NCBI RefSeq assembly: GCF_014174405.1
Contig: NZ_JACEGA010000001.1
Span: forward strand, 2,823,501 to 2,887,500
Length of the DNA: 64,000 nt
Direction: 5' to 3'
Source of the DNA: Variimorphobacter saccharofermentans
Lineage (GTDB): Bacteria; Bacillota; Clostridia; Lachnospirales; Lachnospiraceae
The translations under genes were made by a program, and so were the position numbers. Of this stretch, positions 49,170-58,647 are shown one piece after another. The notes beneath the pieces were generated by a model. The model searched no databases. It saw only the letters and a list, made by a program, of their open reading frames with translations, and was not told where the DNA came from. The number at the start of each line of letters is the position of its first letter. Positions within the stretch are counted from its first letter, which is position 1.

Positions 49170-49472
49170 TTATTTCGTATTTACTACATTTTTACTTTGT
49201 TTTTTCATTATCCATAGCAAAATAGCAGTAATAACGATGAATGGAATATATTTTAAATAAAAATCATTGGTGAAGTCCCCAAAATACGAGGTCACTTGCC
49301 TTTGAATATTACCCATCGGATTATTCTCAATCATTCCGATTATTATTAATGGTAATAACATCAATCCTTGTAATATGCTAATTACCCATTTTTTCTTTAG
49401 TACTTTCCATACTATAATCGCAAATATAACCGGAAATACAACGATCCATAATAGATAACTAATGATTTCCAC
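49170..49472 (-). CDS. Small membrane protein, three helices
   Basis: 100 residues from a GTG with AGGAGG seven bases upstream. Hydrophobic segments at about 5-25, 33-50 and 75-95 (IPFIVITAILLWIMKKQ). Family unknown. It lies 22 bases downstream of the DUF6054 gene, likely one operon. Confidence 0.7.
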   Translation of the reverse strand: MEIISYLLWIVVFPVIFAIIVWKVLKKKWVISILQGLMLLPLIIIGMIENNPMGNIQRQVTSYFGDFTNDFYLKYIPFIVITAILLWIMKKQSKNVVNTK

Positions 49473-49494
49473 TTGATTTCCTCCTTGCTCTGGC

Positions 49495-49842
49495 TTAAGA
49501 GTGAGTCCTAATATAACGTTCTACCGATTCTCTGCATTGTTCAAGAAAGGTTTCCTCACCCCAAGTATTAATTTTGAAAAAGAGTGCCTGACTCCCTCCG
49601 GAGGTTATGGCGGATACAATGAGTTCCCTGTCATCGCCAACCAGGGTAACGTTCAGGCTTACTCTATTGCCACCTGCCACGCTGTATCTTTCATATACTC
49701 TGACTGCTATCATTGTCCGGCCTAAAGTAATGTCACTTCCGTCTTCAAAGCTGGCAGAAACACTTCCTTTGGTAATATCACTGTGTATCCATTGTAGTAG
49801 TTCATGAAAATCTCCTTGTAAATGTTTTTCATATTTAGCCAT
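49495..49842 (-). CDS. DUF6054-like protein
   Basis: 115 residues: MAKYEKHLQGDFHELLQWIH, then SASFEDGSDITLGRTMIAVR and VYERYS. A small alpha/beta protein that I associate with DUF6054. AAGGAG before the ATG. Function unknown. Confidence 0.7.
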   Translation of the reverse strand: MAKYEKHLQGDFHELLQWIHSDITKGSVSASFEDGSDITLGRTMIAVRVYERYSVAGGNRVSLNVTLVGDDRELIVSAITSGGSQALFFKINTWGEETFLEQCRESVERYIRTHS

Positions 49843-50243
49843 ATTTTTTTCTCCTTTATTGAATAAAATTCATTATTGCGACTATTGGTATTCCGTCATA
49901 ACATTTATGATTCTATTATATATACTCCTCCGATAACTACATTAGTATATGATTAACTTTGAATAAATTACAGATTAATTCAATGTTATATTACATCCGA
50001 TTAATGTTTCAAATTATACCACATAAGACTAGAAAGTAAAGTAATCATTTCCTAATAGAATTTAACGTTCCATTACATAGCCCACTGTGGATCTATTAAA
50101 ATAAGGTAAAATCGCAAAGCTTATTATCTATTATCATGAATTACATTAATAAAACCAGGTTGCTCCATTGACTATAATATCAATTGGGCTTCCTGGTTTT
50201 CTTTTTGACCTCTCCTATCCATTAAACTATGGATACCAGTCTG
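49843..50243. other. 400-base spacer with terminator at its left-strand gene end
   Basis: A/T-rich, no ORF of note. 50151-50205 contains a strong hairpin (listed separately). Nothing else recognisable. Confidence 0.6.
50151..50205 (-). terminator. Terminator after the DUF3795 gene
   Basis: AAAACCAGG (50151-50159) pairs with CCTGGTTTT (50192-50200), with an inner CATTGA/TCAATTG pairing. T-rich on both strands, so possibly bidirectional. It follows the DUF3795 stop by about 40 bases. Confidence 0.85.
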
Positions 50244-50780
50244 TTATGTCTGATTTCTCGCCCAGCAACGTAATACCCCAAGTCTTCCACCACTAGGTTT
50301 GTCTCCATGCTCCTGATCAAGGCATGAATAGGTATAAAGCTGTTCACATGGCATATTGGGACATTCCCCGCAATGCATGTATCCATTATTTTGACAGCAT
50401 ATTGCAACAGGGCATTCACCATGGAACGGATGACCTTTAGTTTCCAAGCATCCTCCACATCCACAAGTTTCTTTATATTCACATTCGTTGCACAGAAGTC
50501 CGCACCTTGATTGAACAACTGACTGTTCCTTCATTAATTCTTCCAAGTGATTTATTCCATTCGAATTCCATTTACTTGTGGTATCGATCAACATTTTGCA
50601 GGGAAAATCAGCACAAAATCCACAATGAAATAGTTGCTTATCTGCAGCACATTGATAGATGGTACAACCGCTCTCCCACATCTTAACACAACCGGCTTCT
50701 TCTCTGCATCCTGCACATTCATCGTTTACAAGGTGTTGACAACCATCGCAATACTCTCCGCATATCGTTACATTCCTCAT
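50244..50780 (-). CDS. Cysteine-rich protein with duplicated DUF3795
   Basis: 178 residues. Two related Cys-rich units: residues about 1-65 (CGEYCDGCQHLVNDECAGCR, then CGFCADFPCKMLID) and 85-150 (CGLLCNECEYKETCGCGGCL, then CGECPNMPCEQLY). Each matches DUF3795. The Cys sets suggest metal or FeS binding. GGGAG before the ATG. Function unknown. Confidence 0.85.
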   Translation of the reverse strand: MRNVTICGEYCDGCQHLVNDECAGCREEAGCVKMWESGCTIYQCAADKQLFHCGFCADFPCKMLIDTTSKWNSNGINHLEELMKEQSVVQSRCGLLCNECEYKETCGCGGCLETKGHPFHGECPVAICCQNNGYMHCGECPNMPCEQLYTYSCLDQEHGDKPSGGRLGVLRCWARNQT

Positions 50781-50842
50781 AATAATTCTCCCATAACTAA
50801 CATGTTATCCCCTTGTTCGACTGGTTAACCAGAACATATTAT

Positions 50843-51664
50843 CTAAGACTGACACTTCTCACAATAATATATGGTACCTCCCAGATAACTCTCCTTGTGT
50901 AGTTCATAGCCACATTTTGTGCAAGGTGTAAATGCCGTCTTCTTGCTAAGATAGGTCTGATACCCTCCAAAATTGCCAAAGAGGTCCTTTTCCGTGTCTC
51001 TTCCTCCCTGTTCCGTCATATGTAAAAGTGTACCTTTGACTGTCTTAAACAGAGCTTGGAATTCCTCTTCGGAGACATCCTTCATTTTTCTCTTGGGATG
51101 TATTCCGGCCAAAAACAAAATATCCTGTAGCACTCCATTACCCAAGCCGGGTATTCTCTGCTCTGTTGCTAAAAAGGCTTTCGAAGATAATTTACTCGTC
51201 TTATCCGTTCTTAAGCCTTTAAAATATTCATAATCAAACTGATCCGTCAACGGAGAAGGCTTTTCCTTTGCTCCAATATAGTAAGGGTTGTCGAATTCAC
51301 CTTCATGGAATGCCCATATCCCACCATACATCTGAATAGTACACACCAGTGCTGTTCCATCATCAAACTCTACATATAGCTGATGTTTCTTGGGTATTTT
51401 CTTAAGATCATCATAATAACGAGGTGTGGTACCATCTCCGAATACGATTCTGCAATCTTCCACATGAATTTCAATCATACCGGCTCTTGCATAGGACATA
51501 CCTATGATTTTACCGGAAAGTAATTCATCATATTCTTCCGGATTGCCATAGTACCACGCAAAGGAATGTGGTGATTGATTTGCTTTCACATAGCGAATAG
51601 TTTTACCTTTAATGGTTTGATTTAACTGCTTAACGATGACAGCGCTCTCTGGAATCTCTAACAT
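50843..51664 (-). CDS. Fpg/Nei-family DNA glycosylase-like protein lacking Pro2
   Basis: 273 residues from the ATG at 51664 (GGAGGGGG upstream). The start MLEIPESAVI aligns to the family's MPELPEVE start but position 2 is Leu instead of the catalytic Pro; the Glu is kept. The H2TH region (QRIPGLGNGVLQDILFLAGI) and the C-terminal zinc finger (CTKCGYEL...YYCEKC) are present. Such members may have changed activity. Confidence 0.85.
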   Translation of the reverse strand: MLEIPESAVIVKQLNQTIKGKTIRYVKANQSPHSFAWYYGNPEEYDELLSGKIIGMSYARAGMIEIHVEDCRIVFGDGTTPRYYDDLKKIPKKHQLYVEFDDGTALVCTIQMYGGIWAFHEGEFDNPYYIGAKEKPSPLTDQFDYEYFKGLRTDKTSKLSSKAFLATEQRIPGLGNGVLQDILFLAGIHPKRKMKDVSEEEFQALFKTVKGTLLHMTEQGGRDTEKDLFGNFGGYQTYLSKKTAFTPCTKCGYELHKESYLGGTIYYCEKCQS

Positions 51665-51786
51665 ATTCTGCCCCCTCCATAATCTGGTATTTCTTTCATA
51701 ATAAAACATATGTTCGATTTTGTCAATAAAATTCTATTTTATGGAATTCACAGAATTAGATAACCATTAAGCTTGTCTTAAACACT

Positions 51787-52365
51787 TTAGAACCCCATAG
51801 CATGCTTTACAATCTCCATGCTTTCCTTAGATGTCAGAAGCTCTAGCAATGAAAAAGCAACCCCTGCTGCCGTCTCCGGACAGTAGGAAGTGATAATATT
51901 TTTATCAATTACAATTGGCTCATTTATGACATTGACACCGAACTCTGCCAATTGTTTTTGGCGACGTCCGCCTCCCAAGTGATATGTAGTAGCGTTACGG
52001 CCTTTTAATACTCCGCTCTTTCCTAACGGCAAGGCTGCCACACATACTGTAGCAATGAACTTTTTCTTTGAGTCAAATGCCCGAATCAGTTCAAGAAAAC
52101 GTTCATCATACACTTCTTCATAAAATCCAAACTCCTCAAAGCCTCCCGGAATTGCCAGAGCATCATAATCGTCCACATTAATCTCATTAATAAGCTTGTC
52201 AACGATGACAGGAATATGAAAGGTGCTGATTACTTCCTTTTGAAAGCCACAGGTTTCAACCTGAACATCATGGCCAAAATCATGTCTGGCCCACCCCAAT
52301 ACATCAACAAATCCACTAAACTCCATAGTTTCAAAGCCCTTTGCCAAGAATAATAACGTTTTCAC
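51787..52365 (-). CDS. DJ-1/PfpI-family protein
   Basis: 192 residues from a GTG at 52365 with AAAGGAG five bases upstream; an ATG 21 bases earlier lies across the site. [20 protein letters not shown], then [20 protein letters not shown] and [17 protein letters not shown] with the nucleophile Cys, then ATTYHLGGG. Typical of DJ-1/PfpI chaperone/deglycase/protease group. Exact activity unknown. Confidence 0.9.
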   Translation of the reverse strand: MKTLLFLAKGFETMEFSGFVDVLGWARHDFGHDVQVETCGFQKEVISTFHIPVIVDKLINEINVDDYDALAIPGGFEEFGFYEEVYDERFLELIRAFDSKKKFIATVCVAALPLGKSGVLKGRNATTYHLGGGRRQKQLAEFGVNVINEPIVIDKNIITSYCPETAAGVAFSLLELLTSKESMEIVKHAMGF

Positions 52366-52439
52366 GAATGCTCCTTTCAAGGTCATATACCTGATATAGT
52401 CTTATCGAAATATAGTGTATTCCCTAACAAAGAATCATT

Positions 52440-53030
52440 TTACAAATCAATTTCTTCTCCAGCTGAAATAATTAAACGATTCTTTGCCTTGAATTTTTCT
52501 GCCATAGCCATATCGAATAAATCTAGCGGCTTCATATGAATTGGAATAGAATGCTTTGCAGCTACTGTATCAGCTGCCTTTGTTGCCTCTTCTGGACCCA
52601 TATTATAGATGCCGTCAATCGGATATAGGGCATAATCCAAATTCAACGCGGCAAATTCTTTCATTTCCTCCGTTGTTGAAGTGTCGCCCGCAGCATATAC
52701 TTTAACATTGTCCACCGTAATGATATAGCCCACTGACTCCTCTCGCTTATGATTGGCGTTGTATGCGGAGACAGCTTGAATCTCAATATCCTTTACCGTG
52801 AATTTCTGATATTTACTGTTAACTAATGCATCGTTATTCTGGATTATTACCACATCTGATTTCTTTTTAACAATTCCTAGTTGATTGTGATCTCCATGCT
52901 GATGGGTTACCAGGATTAAATCCGCTGCCTGATCATACCCTTCACCAGCAAAAGGATCTACATAAATTACAGTCCCCTTATTACTTGTAATACGAAAACT
53001 TCCATGTCCTTGAAATAATAATTTAGCCAT
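52440..53030 (-). CDS. Metallo-beta-lactamase-fold hydrolase (UPF0173-like)
   Basis: 196 residues. VTHQHGDHNQLG is the HxHxDH metal motif, AAGDTSTTEEMKEF the second site and IPIHMKPLDLF the third. A small MBL-fold hydrolase of unknown substrate. GGGGAG before the ATG. Confidence 0.9.
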   Translation of the reverse strand: MAKLLFQGHGSFRITSNKGTVIYVDPFAGEGYDQAADLILVTHQHGDHNQLGIVKKKSDVVIIQNNDALVNSKYQKFTVKDIEIQAVSAYNANHKREESVGYIITVDNVKVYAAGDTSTTEEMKEFAALNLDYALYPIDGIYNMGPEEATKAADTVAAKHSIPIHMKPLDLFDMAMAEKFKAKNRLIISAGEEIDL

Positions 53031-53067
53031 TTTATACTCCCCTTTTTAATATATAATTTACCGCCCG

Positions 53068-53229
53068 TTATTTAGCGGTAGTAAACCTAATCTGCCTAAC
53101 TGTTCCTTCGGCACACTCGATCACTTTCGTAAATCCAATATCGCCGATATATTCATGGGTATTCCTATCTTTAATTGCAGAAAAATACTTTGCTCTATTT
53201 GATTTATTGGCTTCCTTTCGAATCAAAAC
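53068..53229 (-). pseudogene. GNAT acetyltransferase remnant
   Basis: Reads RKEANKSNRAKYFSAIKDR, then NTHEYIGDIGFTKVIECA, ending FTTAK and a stop. This resembles the middle of GNAT/RimJ-type domains (GYIGDIGF). There is no start or C-terminal half; a stop lies upstream at 53230. Confidence 0.55.
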
Positions 53230-53303
53230 CTATCCGTATTAATCATTATCATGACATATCCTCCACGCCTGTCCATAGTTCGAACATTGTCAAGCTCATA
53301 AAA

Positions 53304-54002
53304 CTAGCAATTCTCTTCTATCCATTTCTGTAATTGCGCAACATATTCCGGTTTATGAATATAATGTTCGCACCCCTCCAAGACAGTAAGATTGGAGTGA
53401 TATTTCGATGTAAATGCATCAACTACCTCTCGTTCCGTAAGATTATCCTCAGAACCATATATTATCGAAGTTGGTACATCCCACTTGATAATCGGATTTT
53501 CTTTTACATAGCAGTAATAATCCCAGTATAGCGTTTCGCCCATTGGCGTCGGTATTTCCTTTTGATTTTTTAGTGTTTCTTCAGATATTTGAAACCACTT
53601 CATCATATTCCTGATTAAACGTTCCATGTCAAGAATGGGAGAAATCATCAGACATTTTTCCAAAGGATAGTCATTATAAGCCAACAAGCTAAAATATGCT
53701 CCTAAGCTACTACCAATAACACTAATATCATCCCATCTTTGCTGTACATAGCTTCCTATGCATTTTAGATCATGTACACCATTCCATACATGGCATTGAT
53801 AATCAGGTATATTCTTTCGCTCTCCATGCTCCGGCAGGTCAAAGCTTAGAACCTGGTATCCTTTCGCTGTGGCTACTTCCGAAAATCCCTCTGCATCTTC
53901 TTTACATGACATTTTTCCATGAACAAAGATATATATTTTGCTGCTTTTCTCTCCCCATATAATAGCTGGTATTCCATCAATATCTATTCTTTCTTGTCTC
54001 AT
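53304..54002 (-). CDS. Alpha/beta hydrolase
   Basis: 232 residues. IYIFVHGKMSCKEDAEGFSE, the GxSxG site in VIGSSLGAYFSLLA, the Asp region IYGSEDNLTEREVVDAF and the catalytic His in GCEHYIHKPEYV. Serine hydrolase without signal peptide. Substrate unknown. AGGAG upstream. Confidence 0.9.
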   Translation of the reverse strand: MRQERIDIDGIPAIIWGEKSSKIYIFVHGKMSCKEDAEGFSEVATAKGYQVLSFDLPEHGERKNIPDYQCHVWNGVHDLKCIGSYVQQRWDDISVIGSSLGAYFSLLAYNDYPLEKCLMISPILDMERLIRNMMKWFQISEETLKNQKEIPTPMGETLYWDYYCYVKENPIIKWDVPTSIIYGSEDNLTEREVVDAFTSKYHSNLTVLEGCEHYIHKPEYVAQLQKWIEENC

Positions 54003-54211
54003 CCCTTGTTCTCCTGAGTCATTTGTTTTTAACTGATACTATTTTCGTTTAAACGATTGGATTTCATTACATTAAACCTTTGAACATGCTCTATCCCAAA
54101 TTATAACACATATGTAAAATGATGAAAATATACTAGTTTTTTTATAAATAAAATCCGACATATTTATCTAACTCTAATACTTAAGATTGTCGTAAAAAAT
54201 AACTTAATTAA

Positions 54212-54247
54212 GGGGCTGTCGCACTAAGTAATTAGTGCGACAGCCCC
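54212..54247 (-). terminator. Strong hairpin at the left edge of the element
   Basis: GGGGCTGTCGCACTAA and TTAGTGCGACAGCCCC are perfect arms with a four-base loop. On the minus strand a T-rich tail (TTAATTAAGTTATTTTT) follows. It ends the LuxR gene's transcript. Confidence 0.85.
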
Positions 54248-54280
54248 CAGTTAAACCCTATATTTATGTGATTTTATGTA

Positions 54281-55693
54281 TCATCCAACCGTTTGGTTTT
54301 TCAGCAGGGTGCTGATGAGTTCTGCTCGACTACCTACATCATATTTTGAAAAAATATTCCTTGCATGTGTTTTTACAGTACTCTCACTGATAAACAAAGC
54401 CCCGGCAATTTCGCGATTGGATTTGCCTGAAAGGATTAGCTGCAATACCTCTTGCTCCCGGACGGTCAGCGGGTCAAGAGTTTTAATTTGACGAACAATG
54501 TCAGTTTGCTGTGACTGACTCATATTGTCATAAGCGGCAAGGTAGGCATGGCTTTTCAGCAGTAAAACAAGCTGATGGTTCAGCGGCGGCAGCATAACCA
54601 GTGTAACGCAAACCACAGTAAGGGCAATCACCGCAACCTCCGCACTGGGAAGCCCAATGGATGTTACGGTCATTCCCAAAACGCCTCCGCAAAGCACGCC
54701 GAATACATTGGCGGAAAGCCCAATACCAAAGGTATGTGCAGGGTTGTCGCTATAATCCAGCATTTCTCCAAGGATGCTCCACCAAAACAGATCGAAAATA
54801 CCGCAAGCACCGAGCATCAGCGTATCCACAATCAGATAGTCGGAGGTGTTTCGCCCTAACAGCATAAAGCTGATGAACGCTCCCATAATCATTGCCATCC
54901 CGATATACAAAATTCTGGAACGATTTGCTTTCATAGGCAGGTTGCGCATAATGGCGAGCGCTACGATATAAGGCACGGCCCAATACCAGCTCACCAGCCC
55001 CGTCAGATGCTCAAAAGCGGGGTTGATGACCTGATACATCAGTCCTGAATTAATTGTTATGATGAAGACAAAAAGGCACAGCAATATTAGCGGGGTTTTA
55101 ATGCCGCCAGGGGTCTTATTTATAAATGTTTTGTTCTGCTCATTCTCCTGCTCCAACGGCAGCATCCAAATAAACACCGCTCCGATTACAAGACAAAGCA
55201 TAGAGAGGCCAAGCCCGATAAAGGTTGACCGGTTCATGGCAATTACGTTGACTGCAATCATCAGCAAATTGGAATAAATCAGAGCATCGGCGCAGGATTT
55301 AATGCGCTCGTTTTTGGGTGTAAAGGCTCTGAGAAAAAACCCCCATGACGCCACCGCACAGCCGCTAAAGTATCCGCTGACAATCAAGCCGCCCATCCAT
55401 AGAGCGGGGAGAGGAAAAAAGAAGGGGACAGTGGCGGCTAAGCATAAGCCCATGCCGCCGAGCATCATGCTTTTGGCGGCCGCCTGCGACTTGACAAACA
55501 GGCCGCAGGTAAAAAGCCCCGCGAAATGCGCGATAATTGCAGCCAGTATGTAACGGTAGGCGTCTGTTCCAATCAGATCCAGCAGGCTGTACAGCACCTG
55601 CCCCTCAAACTGAAACGACAGAATATAGGCAAAGAGAAATGAGAATCCGGCAACAGAAAGCCTGCGGGCATTTAAAGTCTTAAATCTGTTCAT
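54281..55693 (-). CDS. LuxR-family regulator with 12-helix membrane domain
   Basis: 470 residues. Residues about 10-375 hold some 12 hydrophobic segments of MFS-like layout. The C-terminus (about 400-465) is a LuxR/NarL HTH: LTVREQEVLQLILSGKSNRE, then IAGALFISESTVKTHARNIF. The membrane part may sense a small molecule. The start overlaps the stop of the HTH gene by four bases (GGGAGG before the ATG). Similar proteins are common in gut anaerobes; the signal is unknown. Confidence 0.88.
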   Translation of the reverse strand: MNRFKTLNARRLSVAGFSFLFAYILSFQFEGQVLYSLLDLIGTDAYRYILAAIIAHFAGLFTCGLFVKSQAAAKSMMLGGMGLCLAATVPFFFPLPALWMGGLIVSGYFSGCAVASWGFFLRAFTPKNERIKSCADALIYSNLLMIAVNVIAMNRSTFIGLGLSMLCLVIGAVFIWMLPLEQENEQNKTFINKTPGGIKTPLILLCLFVFIITINSGLMYQVINPAFEHLTGLVSWYWAVPYIVALAIMRNLPMKANRSRILYIGMAMIMGAFISFMLLGRNTSDYLIVDTLMLGACGIFDLFWWSILGEMLDYSDNPAHTFGIGLSANVFGVLCGGVLGMTVTSIGLPSAEVAVIALTVVCVTLVMLPPLNHQLVLLLKSHAYLAAYDNMSQSQQTDIVRQIKTLDPLTVREQEVLQLILSGKSNREIAGALFISESTVKTHARNIFSKYDVGSRAELISTLLKNQTVG

Positions 55694-55899
55694 TTGATAG
55701 CCTCCCGCTCATCGGAGGCTCCGCCTTTTTTAACCCATTCGTCTATATCAGCAGCTTTGAAACGCCAGAGTTTTCCCACCTTTGATGCGGGCATACCGCG
55801 CTGATCAATCCAACGCATGACCGTGTGGCGCTTCACGCCAAGATAATCGCAGGCCTCTTGCAGGGATATCCATCTGTATTGAATGTTGTTTTCTGGCAT
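55690..55899 (-). CDS. Excisionase-like HTH (MerR/HTH_17) protein
   Basis: 69 residues from the ATG at 55899 (GAGGTG upstream), starting MPENNIQYRWISLQEACDYL. The HTH_17 motif YLGVKRHTVMRWIDQRGMPA, then KVGKLWRFKAADIDEWV, is standard. It could assist excision or regulate the element. Coupled to the LuxR gene. Confidence 0.85.
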   Translation of the reverse strand: MPENNIQYRWISLQEACDYLGVKRHTVMRWIDQRGMPASKVGKLWRFKAADIDEWVKKGGASDEREAIK

Positions 55900-56058
55900 G
55901 GCAAGCACCTCGCTTTCTTTCAAAGGCATATGACTAATCATGTGATAATGATACTCCAGACAAGGCATAAAAGCAATCTCTATTGTAGTTTTATGTAGTA
56001 TTTAGTTGTTTAGCGAATATGGCTCCCCAATAATTGCCTTGCAAATTTTAATAAATTA

Positions 56059-57147
56059 TTATTCCATTTTAATTTTCTCCAGCATTTCTTCTCCCGTAAT
56101 TTTCCCATCAAGGTAATCACTTCGAGCCTGACATGCCATCTTTGCCCACTTGGAGAATTTCTCCAAGGACATGTCCTTGCCGCTAAACTCTTCTGGCAAT
56201 TTACCGTCCGCACGGTAACGGCGAGAGTACACCTTGTTGTACTCGGTCAGGAAAGCGAGCAAATAATCGTTTCCCTGCATGCCCTGATCATAAAACAGCT
56301 TTGCTCCAACCTGTTTGCAGGTGCGATTGCCGTTATAAGGCCGGTCGCAAAAATCCCGCTTACGTTTATCGGTCAACACAAAATAGCGACTACACAGTTT
56401 GCAACGCTTAACGAACCGTGCATTTTTCAGCATTTCGGTAAACTCATAATAAAGCAGCTCATCCAAATACTCAAATAAATAGTATGGCATCAGACTGACG
56501 CCCTCGCCATCTTGGTGCATGATTTCCAAAAGCTCGTCTGTTTCCCGTAGATTCCAATCATGGATATCCTTAAGCGTATCCATATCCACCTTGCCATTTT
56601 TCTTCGGCAGCAACTCGTATTTTATTTTCACAGCAACCTCGGCAAAGCCGGGGTACTCCGATACAAACTCACAAAGCCGCTGGGACATTTCCTTGTCCGA
56701 GTGGCTTTCTTTATCTAAACAGGTGGTAACCGCTTTCGTGCATACCTCCTGTAGCTCTAAAATGTGTTCCAATTCATCGATGCAGGTTGTAAGCGGTCTG
56801 AGCAAGGCGGCCTCAAATTCGTTTTTGGCATGAATGGGTTCTTTCAAAATGTTGTTCAGTAAGCCCACTAAAAAGAAATAAACATAGCGGTGCTTGTCTG
56901 CAATGGTTTCCGCAACATCAAATATTTTGTTTCTGATTGACTGGTAATTTTCCATAATGAGCGGAATGGCTTTCGTTTCGGTGAGCAATGTTGTGTATTT
57001 CTCGAAATCCATTTCCACAAATTCAATCAGTCCATTTCCAATAAACTTTTGCGCGTACTGAGTCACCTTGTCCGGATAGGCATAAGCCATGGAGTAAAAC
57101 AGCTTATCGCTTCCCTCGAAAACTTTGATCAGTGGATATTGTTCCAT
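56059..57147 (-). CDS. DUF6076-like protein with Cys-rich C-terminus
   Basis: 362 residues from the ATG at 57147 (AGAGGAG five bases upstream); a longer TTG-initiated frame to 57261 has no ribosome site. The C-terminal motif CKLCSRYFVLTDKRKRDFCD with RTCKQVGAKLFYDQ is a CGNR-like zinc finger. The N-terminal part is helical. Often found in mobile elements; function unknown. Divergent from the RepA-like gene. Confidence 0.8.
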   Translation of the reverse strand: MEQYPLIKVFEGSDKLFYSMAYAYPDKVTQYAQKFIGNGLIEFVEMDFEKYTTLLTETKAIPLIMENYQSIRNKIFDVAETIADKHRYVYFFLVGLLNNILKEPIHAKNEFEAALLRPLTTCIDELEHILELQEVCTKAVTTCLDKESHSDKEMSQRLCEFVSEYPGFAEVAVKIKYELLPKKNGKVDMDTLKDIHDWNLRETDELLEIMHQDGEGVSLMPYYLFEYLDELLYYEFTEMLKNARFVKRCKLCSRYFVLTDKRKRDFCDRPYNGNRTCKQVGAKLFYDQGMQGNDYLLAFLTEYNKVYSRRYRADGKLPEEFSGKDMSLEKFSKWAKMACQARSDYLDGKITGEEMLEKIKME

Positions 57148-57315
57148 AGGCGCTCCTCTCGCAAATAATCGATTTTCCTCAAACCAGCGTTTCTGCGATT
57201 CGCTGTGTATTTCTGTTTCTGGATATAGGACAATGGTATCACAAGGAATAGAAGTTTTCAATATTCGATTTATTGCACCTTTTAAAGCAAATTGAATTAA
57301 GAGGAGGAATCACAA

Positions 57316-58416
57316 ATGTCAAGAAAGTTAAAAACCATGGATGCGGAAACCTTGATGACCACACCCATGGAGCCGCTGAAATTTATTGTCAGCGGTTTGC
57401 TGCCTGAAGGACTGCATGTGCTGGCAGGCTCACCGAAAATTGGCAAGAGCTGGCTGGCACTGTGGATCTGCTTACAGGTGGCAAAGGGTGAAAAGGTATG
57501 GGGATTTGAAACGCTACGAAGCAAAGTCCTGTATCTGTGTTTAGAGGACAGCTTCGTCCGTATCCAAAGCAGGCTGTTTGAAATTACCGATGAAGCACCG
57601 TCGACACTACACTTTGCGATTATGAGCGATGCTATCGGTCATGGTCTGGAAAACCAAATTGAAAGCTTTATCAAAGAGCACCCTGGCACAGGACTGATTG
57701 TGATTGACACCCTGCAAAAGGTTCGCAAAACCGTTTCCGCAAATGTCAATCCCTATGCCTCCGATTATGATGACATCAACGCACTGAAGCAAATTTCGGA
57801 CCGTCACCATCTTGCTATCCTGCTCGTACATCATCTTAGAAAAACAGGCGATGCTGATCCGCTCAATATGATTTCGGGCACCAGTGGTATTGCTGGTGGT
57901 GCTGATACAAACTTTGTATTGCAAAAAGATAAGCGAACTGGAAATACCGCAAAGCTCATCTGCACCGGCAGGGATATCGAGGGGCGGGAATTGTTCTTGG
58001 AGTTCAACAGGAACAAATTTTTATGGGAGCTGCTGGAACCGATTGAAATGGGGCAGCTAATCATACCGGATGAAATTTTTCTTCTCTGTAATTTTATAAA
58101 ATCGGCGGACAGCTTCACGGGGACGGCAACCGAGCTGATAGAAAAACTCAATCTCGATTGCAGCCCTGCAATTCTGAAAAAGAAAATCATCAAGCACATG
58201 GAGCATCTTCAAAAAAACGGTATTCATTATTCGGAGAACAGGACTTTTGAGCGGCGAGAATTTACTCTCCGTTATGACGGTAATGACGATATGACGGCAC
58301 AATTAAGCCCCCAAAACTTGCCGTCTTTGCCGTCAGCACCGTCACAGGGCTGCAATCTCGCCGCCGTTGCCCCCTGTTCGCCCCTGTATGGCGAGATTGA
58401 GGGTGGAGTGGGATAA
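57316..58416 (+). CDS. RepA-like AAA family ATPase
   Basis: 366 residues. Walker A AGSPKIGKSWLALWI, LYLCLEDSFVRIQSR, Walker B GLIVIDTLQKVRK and LLVHHLRKTGDADPLNMISG-type sensor place it in the RepA/DnaB-like AAA_25 group. A C-terminal winged-helix-like part follows. It may help replication or maintenance of the excised element. AGGAGG region precedes the ATG. Confidence 0.88.
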   Translation: MSRKLKTMDAETLMTTPMEPLKFIVSGLLPEGLHVLAGSPKIGKSWLALWICLQVAKGEKVWGFETLRSKVLYLCLEDSFVRIQSRLFEITDEAPSTLHFAIMSDAIGHGLENQIESFIKEHPGTGLIVIDTLQKVRKTVSANVNPYASDYDDINALKQISDRHHLAILLVHHLRKTGDADPLNMISGTSGIAGGADTNFVLQKDKRTGNTAKLICTGRDIEGRELFLEFNRNKFLWELLEPIEMGQLIIPDEIFLLCNFIKSADSFTGTATELIEKLNLDCSPAILKKKIIKHMEHLQKNGIHYSENRTFERREFTLRYDGNDDMTAQLSPQNLPSLPSAPSQGCNLAAVAPCSPLYGEIEGGVG

Positions 58417-58479
58417 CCCCTCACCTAACCCGAATAAACCCGTAAATTGAGCCGCTGTTGCGGACAACTTCGGATTCGT

Positions 58480-58640
58480 CCTTGTTTCCGATGAAATGTG
58501 AGCGCTTCGGCTGCTATTTCTCACCCCTTGGGTGAGGCGAGCAGAGCGTCGGGCTATACGCCCGCCACAGTTCGCTCGGGGCAGAAGCCCCGGACCCCAC
58601 TTTATGGAGCGCCGTTGTCGCAATGAAAATCGAAAGGAGA
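58480..58640. other. Candidate oriT/nic region upstream of mobC
   Basis: GC-rich non-coding stretch with short inverted repeats GGGCTATACGCCC and GGGGCAGAAGCCCC directly before mobC. Placement and structure suit an oriT acted on by the MobC/relaxase pair. No nick site can be assigned without comparison. Confidence 0.45.
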
Positions 58641-58647
58641 ACCGCCA

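Noticed and set aside
54003..54211. Direct repeats marking the left end of the mobile element
   Set aside because: No clear repeat shared with 62430-62580; borders left open.
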